Source: Acidobacteriota bacterium (lineage in GTDB: Bacteria > Acidobacteriota > Vicinamibacteria > Vicinamibacterales > UBA2999). From it: a stretch of DNA of 64,000 nucleotides. The position numbers and the translations under genes are program-made. Positions within the stretch are counted from its first letter, which is position 1; every line of letters starts with the position of its first letter. This document shows, piece after piece, positions 35,375 to 42,759 of this stretch. The notes under the pieces are model-generated. The model saw only the letters and a list, made by a program, of their open reading frames with translations, was not told the origin of the DNA and ran no database searches. The stretch covers positions 163,530 to 227,529 of the forward strand of contig VFZN01000005.1 in assembly GCA_016871195.1 (NCBI GenBank). The letters are read 5' to 3'.

Positions 35375-35449
35375 GCGGGAGTAACTCAGTGGTAGAGTCA
35401 CAGCTTCCCAAGCTGTTGGTCGCGGGTTCGATCCCCGTCTCCCGCTCCA
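35375..35449 (+). tRNA. tRNA-Gly (anticodon CCC)
   Basis: Full cloverleaf: acceptor GCGGGAG/CTCCCGC, D stem ACTC/GAGT, anticodon stem ACAGC/GCTGT with loop TTCCCAA (anticodon CCC, reads GGG), T stem GCGGG/CCCGT with TTCGATC loop, discriminator T and an encoded CCA end. U at the discriminator position is normal for tRNA-Gly. Standalone gene. Confidence 0.97.
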
Positions 35450-35608
35450 CGTTCCGGCGTCGCCGTTCCCCCGGCATCGCCGTTCTCCCACGGCCTCACG
35501 CACGTCCCTCGCTCGTCGTCGGCACCATCGCGCGTGACACTTGATGACACGCTCCCGTCACGCTGTCCGCCCCGGCTTTCGTGTATCATTTCGTGCGGAG
35601 GCGTTGCC

Positions 35609-36790
35609 GTGAAGCGCCGTGATCTCATCAAGTCTGGAAGTCTGGCCGTCCTCGGCATGGCCGCCACCGCGTGTGCGCCCCGTTCAGCGGCGGTGGTCAC
35701 CACCCCGGCGCGGCGCCCGATGCTCGTGCTGCCGCGCATTCATGCGTCGTGGGACCGCGTCATCCGCACCACGGTCGGCTTCCGTCCCCATCGCCCTGGG
35801 GGCTTCGTGCTGCGCGCCGACAAGCTCGGCAGCAAGCTGCTGATTCACAACTATGGCCACGGCGGGTCGGGCATGTCGCTCTCCTGGGGCACGGCGCAGA
35901 TGGCGGCCGATCTGGCCCTGCAGCAGAACGAGCGCACCGTCGCCGTCATCGGCGGCGGCGTCGTGGGTCTTACGACGGCGCGCGAACTGCAGCGGCGCGG
36001 CTTCGGCGTCACCATCTATGCGGCGGCGCTGCCGCCTGAGGTCACCTCGAACTGGTCACTGGCCGGCTTCACTCCGACCTCGGGGCTTATCAGCGGCAAT
36101 GTGCGCACGCCCGAGTGGACGGCGCAGTTCCAGCAGGCTGTCGACATCGCCTACCGCCGCCTGCAGCTGCTGGTCGGCCCCAAGTACGGCATCACGTGGA
36201 TCACCAACTACGCCCCGACCGACGATGACAAGATGGCCGGGGGCAGCAACGCATTGCTGCCCACACACATCCAGGGTGCGCGTGAACTGCTGCAGCCGGG
36301 CGAGCATCCCTTCCCGACGCGCTTTGCGATTCAGCGGCCCGAGATGCGCATCGAGCCTTCCATCTATCTCGAGGCCCTGCTCGAAGACGTGAAGATCTTC
36401 GGCGCCTCGATCATCGTCCGGAAGTTTGAGAAGGCCGAGGAGATCGCGGCGCTGCCGCAGCCGGTCATCGTCAACTGCACCGGCCTGGGCGCGAAGACGC
36501 TGTTCGGTGATGACCAGCTCGTGCCGCTGAAGGGTCAGCTCACGGTGCTGGTGCCCCAGCCTGAAATCGAGTACTCGACCAGCGGCGGGGCGCGCGTGCA
36601 GTCAGCTGAGCCCGGCCTCGGCATTCACATGATGCCGCGGCGCGACGGCATCATTCTGGGCGGCACCTCTGAACGTGACGTGTGGACCCCCGAGGTCAAC
36701 GAAAAGGAACGCCAGCGCATCGTCAACGGCCACATCGACCTGTACAACGCGATGAAGGGCCCGATGGGCCCGATGCCCCGCCGAACGTAG
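35609..36790 (+). CDS. Exported FAD-dependent D-amino-acid-oxidase-like protein with permuted domain order
   Basis: 393 residues from a GTG start preceded by GGAG at 8 bases. The N-terminus has a Tat-type and lipoprotein-like signal: twin arginine in KRRDLIKSG, hydrophobic core, lipobox AATAC (Cys22). Residues about 50-105 hold VGFRPHRPGGFVLRAD and IHNYGHGGSGMSLSWGTA, motifs that close the C-terminus of canonical D-amino-acid oxidases. Only afterwards comes the FAD Rossmann motif VAVIGGGVVGLTTAREL (111-127). The protein ends at RIVNGHIDLYNAMKG, just where the missing C-terminal piece would continue. So the DAO fold appears circularly permuted. Expected to oxidise amino or imino acids in the periplasm with bound FAD; substrate unknown. 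Confidence 0.8.
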   Translation: MKRRDLIKSGSLAVLGMAATACAPRSAAVVTTPARRPMLVLPRIHASWDRVIRTTVGFRPHRPGGFVLRADKLGSKLLIHNYGHGGSGMSLSWGTAQMAADLALQQNERTVAVIGGGVVGLTTARELQRRGFGVTIYAAALPPEVTSNWSLAGFTPTSGLISGNVRTPEWTAQFQQAVDIAYRRLQLLVGPKYGITWITNYAPTDDDKMAGGSNALLPTHIQGARELLQPGEHPFPTRFAIQRPEMRIEPSIYLEALLEDVKIFGASIIVRKFEKAEEIAALPQPVIVNCTGLGAKTLFGDDQLVPLKGQLTVLVPQPEIEYSTSGGARVQSAEPGLGIHMMPRRDGIILGGTSERDVWTPEVNEKERQRIVNGHIDLYNAMKGPMGPMPRRT

Positions 36791-36828
36791 CGACGGCGGG
36801 TTACTGCGGCGAGTGACGGGTGTGGTCG

Positions 36829-37542
36829 TCAGCGGAAGGCCACGCCGACCGCCATGTTCAGCAGGGTGGCACCCGCCCGTGCGGTGCTGCTGCCTGTGCC
36901 GCCTGTGCCGCCTGGGCCTCCTGCCACCCGATGCCAGCGGAGGTCGACTGAGAATCCCAGCCGAGGCCGTCGCATCCACCGTGCGCCGAAGCCCATGTTG
37001 ATGGCACGTCCCCACCCCGTGTCGACCGCCAGAGGCAGTCGGCCGTCCTTCCCGGTGGCCTCGCTGCGCACCTGGGCGAGTCCGTATCCCCCGCTCAGAT
37101 AGCTCCAGCCGCGCGAGTGCCCGAAATTGAGAGACACCTGCGGCGCCAGATAGCGCACCTGCGACGTGACGGAAATGCCCGCCGCCTGCAGCGGCGTGGG
37201 CGTCACCCCCTGCTCAGGGGTTTCGGGACTCGCCGACCGGCGGCCAACGCCTGCGGCGGCTCCGAGGCCAATACGGCTGCGGCCCAGTGAGGCGACGAAG
37301 ACGTGCGCGCCAACCTCGCCACCGAATCCGCGACCGGGCAGCGGCGGCGACTCGGGCGCCGACGGCACCCAGCCCTCAGCCGTCGGCAGCGCGGCCATGA
37401 TGCCCCGTATGTCAAACACTACGCCCGTGACAGGCCGACGTTCGTCCGGCGGAGGCAATTCAACGGGCGCCTGAGCCCGCGCGGCGCCGACGACGCCGAG
37501 CACCAGACCGGCGACAAGTCCCGACACACGCCACGCTTGCAT
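36829..37542 (-). CDS. Putative outer-membrane beta-barrel protein
   Basis: 237 residues with a signal peptide (about 1-23, cleavage near ARA-QAP). The mature part alternates polar and hydrophobic residues with glycine and aromatic turns (GFGGEVGAHVFVASLGRSRIG, VSLNFGHSRGWSYLSGGYGL, MGFGARWMRRPRLGFSVDLR) and ends in a hydrophobic strand with terminal Phe-Arg (MAVGVAFR), typical of small OmpA/OmpW-like barrels. Coupled by TGATG to the deoC stop. No specific family recognised. Confidence 0.7.
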   Translation of the reverse strand: MQAWRVSGLVAGLVLGVVGAARAQAPVELPPPDERRPVTGVVFDIRGIMAALPTAEGWVPSAPESPPLPGRGFGGEVGAHVFVASLGRSRIGLGAAAGVGRRSASPETPEQGVTPTPLQAAGISVTSQVRYLAPQVSLNFGHSRGWSYLSGGYGLAQVRSEATGKDGRLPLAVDTGWGRAINMGFGARWMRRPRLGFSVDLRWHRVAGGPGGTGGTGSSTARAGATLLNMAVGVAFR

Positions 37543-38411
37543 CAGTAGCCGCTCCCCGCCGCGGCGGATGCCGCCCCCTGCGATTCCTTGACGATGCGCA
37601 CGCCGGCGCTGGCCCCGATGCGCGTGGCCCCGGCCGCGACCATGGCCTGCATCTGCTGCAGGTCACGCACGCCGCCCGAGGCCTTCACGCCCATCTCGGC
37701 ACCAACGACCCGGCGCATCAGCGCCACATCGGTCGCCGTGGCTCCGCCCGGCCCGAAGCCCGTGGAGGTCTTCACGAAGTCGGCGCCCGCGGCTTTCGCC
37801 AGCGTGCAGGCGGTGGCCTTCTCTTCGTCGCTCAGCAGGGCGGTTTCCAGAATGACCTTTGTCGTCACCTGCCGTTCGGTGCACGCGGCGACGACGGCGC
37901 GAATGTCTTCCGAGACGAGCCGCACGTCACCCGACTTGAGCGCGCCGACATTGAGCACCATATCGATCTCGGTCGCGCCGTCGAAGATGGCCCGGCGCGC
38001 CTCGTACTGCTTCACATCAGGCGTGGTGGCTCCGAGGGGAAAGCCCACGACGGAACACACGCCCACGCCGCTCCCCTGCAGTCGACGGGCAGCCAGCGCG
38101 ACCCAGGTGGGGTTGACGCAGACCGTGGCGAACTTCCATTCGCGTGCCTCGCGACACAGCGTGTCGATGTCGTCGGCGGTGGCGTCTGGCTTGAGCAGGG
38201 TGTGATCGATGGCCGAGGCGACGCCGTTGTCGCCGCCCTCGCGAGCGTGCAAGCCGAGGCGTGTGGCCCCGGCATCGAGCACGCCGCGCACGCGGTCGGG
38301 GCAGCACTCGAAGGTGAACCCGTGACATGTGCAGCGCGTCGGCGCGAGAGCACCGGCCGCGGCCAGCTCTTCCAGAATGAGTTCGATGACGCGGCGATAG
38401 TCGGTCGACAT
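37542..38411 (-). CDS. deoC: Deoxyribose-phosphate aldolase with N-terminal Cys/His extension
   Basis: Cleaves 2-deoxyribose 5-phosphate to acetaldehyde and glyceraldehyde 3-phosphate. 289 residues, about 65 longer than the usual enzyme. The core is complete: [17 protein letters not shown], Asp in [16 protein letters not shown], proton-relay Lys in [14 protein letters not shown] and the Schiff-base Lys in [15 protein letters not shown]. The N-terminal extension has [15 protein letters not shown] (Cys27, 29, 36, 37, His30), possibly a metal site or targeting tag. It follows the rpiB-like gene after 15 bases; this enzyme pair is known from sugar-phosphate microcompartments. A short C-terminal Ala/Ser/Gly tail follows the barrel. 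Confidence 0.93.
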   Translation of the reverse strand: MSTDYRRVIELILEELAAAGALAPTRCTCHGFTFECCPDRVRGVLDAGATRLGLHAREGGDNGVASAIDHTLLKPDATADDIDTLCREAREWKFATVCVNPTWVALAARRLQGSGVGVCSVVGFPLGATTPDVKQYEARRAIFDGATEIDMVLNVGALKSGDVRLVSEDIRAVVAACTERQVTTKVILETALLSDEEKATACTLAKAAGADFVKTSTGFGPGGATATDVALMRRVVGAEMGVKASGGVRDLQQMQAMVAAGATRIGASAGVRIVKESQGAASAAAGSGY

Positions 38412-38426
38412 GGCAGGGCGGCAGGG

Positions 38427-39056
38427 CTACTGCGACTGTTCGAGGGCCTGCAGCTTCTGCAGGCGCCGCAGATAGCGCGACTCGGTGGTCGGGGTGCCAA
38501 GGAAGATGCGCACGAGATCGAGGGCCTCGTCTGCCGTCACGAGCGTACTGCCCAGCGTCATGACATTGGCGCCGTTGTGCTCGCGCGCATAGCGGGCCAG
38601 TGTAGGTGTGAGGCAGCACGCCGCGCGGATGCCGTCGAGTTTGTTGGCAGCCATCGCTGACCCGATGCCGGCCCCGTCAATGACGATGCCCGCGTCGGCC
38701 TCGCGCCGCGCCACGAGGCGGGCCACCTGTGCCGCAATGTCGGGATAGTCAACCGCATCGGTCGTGTGCGTGCCCACGTCAACGACCGCCAGCCCCTCCT
38801 GCCGGAGGTGTGCGAGCAGCCGGGCCTTGAGGGCCAGTGACGTGTGATCACCGCCGAGCGCCACGCGCCTCACGGGCATCGGCGGAGCGAGGGTGGCCAG
38901 GTCGATGCCCGGCACCGGTGACAGTACCGAGACCTTCCGCTCGCGCAAGGTGTCGAGCGCCAGCGGCGTGATGTGTCCGCCGGGAGCGAGCGTCACCGTC
39001 GAGCCGCGGTCAAGCAGCCGCGCGTCGGCTTCGGTGATGATGCTGAACGTCTTCAT
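38427..39056 (-). CDS. RpiB/LacAB-family sugar-phosphate isomerase with N-terminal extension
   Basis: 209 residues from MKTFSIITEADARLL. Residues about 65-200 are an RpiB-type isomerase: VALGGDHTSLALKARL, VGTHTTDAVDYPDIA, ANKLDGIRAACC and REHNGANVMTLGS. The loop that carries the catalytic Cys in E. coli RpiB (CGTGIG) reads DGAGIG here, so Cys is replaced by Asp. The first ~55 residues (STVTLAPGGHITPLALD) are an extension resembling a module seen in microcompartment-associated enzymes. Likely isomerises ribose-5-P or a related pentose phosphate. Heads the rpiB-deoC-barrel unit; divergent from hpt with 45 bases between. Confidence 0.85.
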   Translation of the reverse strand: MKTFSIITEADARLLDRGSTVTLAPGGHITPLALDTLRERKVSVLSPVPGIDLATLAPPMPVRRVALGGDHTSLALKARLLAHLRQEGLAVVDVGTHTTDAVDYPDIAAQVARLVARREADAGIVIDGAGIGSAMAANKLDGIRAACCLTPTLARYAREHNGANVMTLGSTLVTADEALDLVRIFLGTPTTESRYLRRLQKLQALEQSQ

Positions 39057-39101
39057 TGGCGCCTGTCGTTCTCCCGCCCCTATGGTACGCTGCCCGACGT
39101 C

Positions 39102-39620
39102 ATGCTGTCGCCCCGTGTGCTGTTCGACCCGTCCACGCTGGCCACCCGAGTGGCCGACCTGGCCGCCGAGATTCGGGCCGCCGTTCCCGAGGATGATATC
39201 CACTTTGTCGGCGTTCTCAAGGGCGCCGTGCCCTTCATGGCCGACCTCATCCGCGCCGTGCCCGGAGGGGTCACCATCGACTTCATTGCGGTGTCGAGCT
39301 ATGGCAGCGGCACCAGTTCGTCGGGCGAGGTGCGCATGCTCAAGGATGTCGATGCCAGCCTCGACGGCCGCCACGTCGTGATCGTCGAGGATATCGTCGA
39401 CACGGGACTCACCCTGCACTACCTGCAGGAGCTGTTGCGGCTGCGGAATCCGAAGTCGCTGCGGACGGCGTGCCTGCTCAGCAAGCCCTCGCGACGGAAG
39501 GTCGATGTGCCGGTCGAGTTTATCGGCTTCACCATCGACGACCGCTTTGTCGTGGGCTATGGCCTCGATTACGACGAGCAGTACCGCAACCTGCCCTACA
39601 TCGGCTGCCTCGACGGCTAG
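39102..39620 (+). CDS. hpt: Hypoxanthine (guanine) phosphoribosyltransferase
   Basis: Salvages hypoxanthine and guanine with PRPP. 172 residues from MLSPRVLFDPSTL, the usual length. PRPP motif VVIVEDIVDTGLTLHYL, pyrophosphate loop GVLKGAVPFMADL, purine-contact FVVGYGLDYDEQYRNLPYIG. The stop TAG abuts the stop of the convergent amidohydrolase with no intergenic base. A TATGGTACGCT stretch in the 45-base upstream gap could be its -10 region. Confidence 0.95.
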   Translation: MLSPRVLFDPSTLATRVADLAAEIRAAVPEDDIHFVGVLKGAVPFMADLIRAVPGGVTIDFIAVSSYGSGTSSSGEVRMLKDVDASLDGRHVVIVEDIVDTGLTLHYLQELLRLRNPKSLRTACLLSKPSRRKVDVPVEFIGFTIDDRFVVGYGLDYDEQYRNLPYIGCLDG

Positions 39621-41135
39621 CTAGGGACGGGCCTTCGCGGCCGCGCCCGAGGGTGCGCCTGCTGCCTCCGGGGCGGCCGTCGTCCCGACCGCCGGGGCCC
39701 CCGCCTGTGCCCGAGTCTGGACGACTGCCTCGCGCACGCGCCCGGCCATCTGCCGGGCCTGCGCCAGCACGTCGGCTTCCTTCAGCGTCAGCACCTGCCG
39801 GTTCCGCATCACGACGCGCCCTTCAATCACCGTGTCACGCACATCGTCTCCGTCGGTCGTATAGACGAGGTGCGAGACCGGGTCGTACATCGGCGTCTGC
39901 CTGGCCTGGTCCATGCCGACGACGATGACATCGGCGCGCTTCCCGATCTCGAGGCTGCCCAGCTCGCCCTGCATGCCCAGGGCGCGGGCACCACCGAGCG
40001 TGGCCAGTTCGAGGGCCTGCCGTGCCGGAATGACTGTGGGGTCGCCCGTGGCGTGCTTGTGGAGGAATGACGCCAGCCGCATCGCATCGAACATATCGAG
40101 GTCGTTGTTACTGGCCGCGCCATCGGTGCCAAGGCCCAGCGCGACACCCGTCTTCAGATAGGCCGGGACCGGTGCCGTGCCACTCGCCAGCTTCATGTTG
40201 CTCTCGGGGTTGTGCGAGAGGCCGACGCCCCGCTCGGCCAGCAGAGTGATGTCGGCCTGCGGCACCCACACGCCGTGAGCGGCCAGGGTCTGCGGGCCCC
40301 AGAACCCGAGGCTGTCGAGCCAGCGGGTCGGCGTCGTCTGATAGCGTTCGCGCGCGGTCGTCACCTCGTCGCGCGTCTCGGCCAGGTGAATCAGCAGTGG
40401 CACACCGTGACGAGCAGCCAGGGCGCGTGTGGCCTTCAGCGTGTCGGCGTCGAGCGTGTACATCGAATGCGGTGCCACGGCGGGCGTGATGAGGCGGTCG
40501 CCCTTGAAGCGCGTGATGAACGCCTCGGTCCGCGCGAGCGCAGCCTGGGGTGTCGGAGCGTCGGGCACGGGAAACTGGATGATCGTCTGCCCGAGCACAC
40601 CGCGCAGCCCGGCCTGCCGGGCGACATCGGCGATTTCCTCTTCGAAGTAATACATGTCGACGAAGGTCGTCGTTCCCGAGCGAATCATCTCGAGGCTGGC
40701 CAGCGCGGCGCCGGCGCGCACGAACTCGGGCGACACGGTCTTCGCTTCGGCCGGGAAGATGTACTGATTGAGCCAGTCCATGAGGGCGAGGTCATCGCCC
40801 AGCCCCCGGAACATCACCATCGGCGCGTGCGTGTGCGTGTTGATGAGCCCGGGCATCACCACGTGCCCCGCGGCATCGATGGTCTCGCTGGCCCTGAACT
40901 CGGCTGCCAGGCGCTCGGGGCTATCGACAGCCGTGATGCGGCCGTCGGCGATGGCCACGGCCCCGGGATTCAGCACCTGCCGCCCACCGTTCATCGTGAC
41001 GACGATGCCGCCGGTGATGAGGAGGTCGATTGGGGCGCGACTGTCGGGAGAAGGGGCGGGCGGGGGGGCGGCACGGCAGGCACTGACTGCTATGAGAATC
41101 GCACACAGGACGACACGGTGACGTGATGTCCGCAT
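39621..41135 (-). CDS. Exported amidohydrolase, MTA/SAH (5'-deoxyadenosine) deaminase-like
   Basis: 504 residues. The first 20 (MRTSRHRVVLCAILIAVSAC) form a lipoprotein signal with lipobox VSAC (Cys20), unusual for this normally cytosolic family. The barrel has the metal motifs of MtaD/SsnA-type enzymes: GLINTHTHAPMVMFRGL (HxH), APHSMYTLD, LLIHLAETRDE, LAAHGVWV and LGTDGAASNNDLD (Asp ligand). C-terminal ~45 residues are an Ala/Gly/Pro tail. Predicted to deaminate adenosine-type nucleosides or related amino-heterocycles in the periplasm. Neighbours hpt and upp fit nucleoside salvage. Substrate not proven by sequence. Confidence 0.85.
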   Translation of the reverse strand: MRTSRHRVVLCAILIAVSACRAAPPPAPSPDSRAPIDLLITGGIVVTMNGGRQVLNPGAVAIADGRITAVDSPERLAAEFRASETIDAAGHVVMPGLINTHTHAPMVMFRGLGDDLALMDWLNQYIFPAEAKTVSPEFVRAGAALASLEMIRSGTTTFVDMYYFEEEIADVARQAGLRGVLGQTIIQFPVPDAPTPQAALARTEAFITRFKGDRLITPAVAPHSMYTLDADTLKATRALAARHGVPLLIHLAETRDEVTTARERYQTTPTRWLDSLGFWGPQTLAAHGVWVPQADITLLAERGVGLSHNPESNMKLASGTAPVPAYLKTGVALGLGTDGAASNNDLDMFDAMRLASFLHKHATGDPTVIPARQALELATLGGARALGMQGELGSLEIGKRADVIVVGMDQARQTPMYDPVSHLVYTTDGDDVRDTVIEGRVVMRNRQVLTLKEADVLAQARQMAGRVREAVVQTRAQAGAPAVGTTAAPEAAGAPSGAAAKARP

Positions 41136-41177
41136 AGGACATTGTAGCGCGGCCGGCAGGCGGTGGCCGGCTGCGTT

Positions 41178-41810
41178 ATGCTGTCGCCCGTGCTGCATCT
41201 TGTCTCGCATCCCGTGGCGCACGACTGCCTGGCGCAGCTGCGTGACGTCTCAACCCCGGCTGACCGCTTCCGCCTGCTGACCGAGCGCATCAGCCTTGTC
41301 ATTGCGGCCGAGGCCATGGCCTCGCTGCCGACCCGCCCGGTACCGGTGACCACCCCTCTGGCCCAGACGACATGCCAGCGGATTGGCGCCGATGTGGTGG
41401 TGGTGCCCGTGATGCGGGCGGGGCTGGCGATGCTGCCGGGCCTGCTGCAGCTGGTGCCCGAGGCGCGGGTGGGCTTCATTGGCCTCAAGCGGAACGAGGA
41501 AACGGCAGTCGCCTCGCGCTACTTCGAGCGCCTGCCCGAGGGCCTGGCCGACAGCCATGTGTTCCTGATTGACCCGATGCTGGCCACGGGTGGCAGTGCC
41601 ATCGACGCGATCCGGCTGCTGCGGGAAGCGGGCGCCCGCCACATCAGCCTGCTGTGCATTGTGGCGGCCCCCGAGGGTGTGCAGGCAGTCGAGGCGGCCT
41701 TCCCCGACGTGCCGCTCTACTGCCCCACGATTGACACGGCGCTCAACGCCCGGAAATTCATCGTCCCGGGACTGGGGGACTTTGGCGACCGCCTCTACGG
41801 CACCACGTAA
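41178..41810 (+). CDS. upp: Uracil phosphoribosyltransferase
   Basis: Converts uracil plus PRPP to UMP. 210 residues from MLSPVLHLVSHPVAH; an ATG five codons earlier (41163) is the alternative. Family blocks: VPVMRAGLAMLPGLL, GLKRNEETAVASRYFERLP, the PRPP loop FLIDPMLATGGSAIDAI and the uracil-binding end FIVPGLGDFGDRLYGT. Divergent from the amidohydrolase gene (42 bases) and 30 bases upstream of tRNA-Val. Confidence 0.95.
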   Translation: MLSPVLHLVSHPVAHDCLAQLRDVSTPADRFRLLTERISLVIAAEAMASLPTRPVPVTTPLAQTTCQRIGADVVVVPVMRAGLAMLPGLLQLVPEARVGFIGLKRNEETAVASRYFERLPEGLADSHVFLIDPMLATGGSAIDAIRLLREAGARHISLLCIVAAPEGVQAVEAAFPDVPLYCPTIDTALNARKFIVPGLGDFGDRLYGTT

Positions 41811-41840
41811 CTCGTGGTAAACTTCCAAGTCGTTCCGGTT

Positions 41841-41915
41841 GCGCGCTTGGCTCAGTGGTAGAGCATCGCCTTCACACGGCGGGGGTCCAAGGTTCGAATC
41901 CTTGAGCGCGCACCA
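41841..41915 (+). tRNA. tRNA-Val (anticodon CAC)
   Basis: Cloverleaf: acceptor GCGCGCT/AGCGCGC, D stem GCTC/GAGC, anticodon stem TCGCC/GGCGG (one G-U) with loop TTCACAC (anticodon CAC, reads GTG), T stem CAAGG/CCTTG with TTCGAAT, discriminator A, encoded CCA. TAAACT at 41818-41823 may be its -10 box, though no good -35 was found. Confidence 0.97.
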
Positions 41916-42101
41916 TCTCTCCATCCCACTCGAATAGTTTTTCGGCAGAGTCGAGCGCGTACGTGTGCCGACGGAATCGTCGGGCCACCGCCGGCCCAAC
42001 CCGAGAGTGCCAGCACGCCCTCTGCTGCCTCTCACGCGATGGCCAGCTGGCAGTCTAAAATAGAGAAGACTAGTGTTCCTATCGCATTCGGAGTGTGTCT
42101 C

Positions 42102-42602
42102 ATGGTTCTCACAAACGCCGAACTCATCGGCGCGCTGCAGCACGAAGTCAAGATCCTCGTCCACCTCGCCGGCAAGCTCGACGCCACGTCCGTGGACTAT
42201 CGGCCCACGGCGAAGCAGCGGAGTTCCATCGAACTGCTGCGTTATCTCACCCTGATGGGGCCAGGGCTGTTGTCGGCCGCGGTGACCGGCACGTTCGATC
42301 GTGAAGCCTGGGGTGCAAAGGCCAAGGCCGCCGAGTCGAAAAGCCTGGCTGAGCTCATCCACGAAATCGAGGCACAGAAGACGTTCTACGCCGACACGCT
42401 TGGCCCCCTCAGTGACGCCGACTTCCGCGCCGAGCTCGACATGTTCGGCAACAAGACCACACGCGGCGCGTTCATCGTCAACATGGTGCTGGGCGGTCAC
42501 GCGGCCTATCGCACGCAGCTGTTCTGCTACCTCAAGGCCTGCGGCCGCGAGGAGCTCGGCACGAGCAACCTGTGGCGTGGCGTCGATCCGACGCCGGCGT
42601 AA
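42102..42602 (+). CDS. DinB-like / DUF1993-type hypothetical protein
   Basis: 166 residues from MVLTNAELIGALQHE, with GGAG nine bases upstream supporting this start over an earlier ATG at 42039. Predominantly helical, four-helix-bundle pattern (HEVKILVHLAGKLD, SSIELLRYLTLMGPGLLSAA, HEIEAQKTFYADTLGPL, FIVNMVLGGHAAYRTQLFCYL), resembling DinB-superfamily proteins that bind a metal or thiol cofactor. AT-richer DNA with TAAAAT (42056-42061) lies upstream and may be a -10 box. Function unknown. Confidence 0.65.
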   Translation: MVLTNAELIGALQHEVKILVHLAGKLDATSVDYRPTAKQRSSIELLRYLTLMGPGLLSAAVTGTFDREAWGAKAKAAESKSLAELIHEIEAQKTFYADTLGPLSDADFRAELDMFGNKTTRGAFIVNMVLGGHAAYRTQLFCYLKACGREELGTSNLWRGVDPTPA

Positions 42603-42759
42603 CGCCCGGGTATCACGGACATGGCAGCCGGAATGTCAGCAGGGGGACGGGGTAGCGGCCTGCTCCCCTGCTGCCTGCCTGCGCCTCATGTAGGGTCACC
42701 ACCGTGCACAGACAACACGCCCGCCACGGTGGCGTGCTGACGCGTCGGGACGAGTGCCG

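Noticed and set aside
36829..39056. A bacterial microcompartment locus
   Set aside because: Only DeoC and RpiB-like enzymes are present; no shell protein, no aldehyde dehydrogenase or PduL gene is visible.
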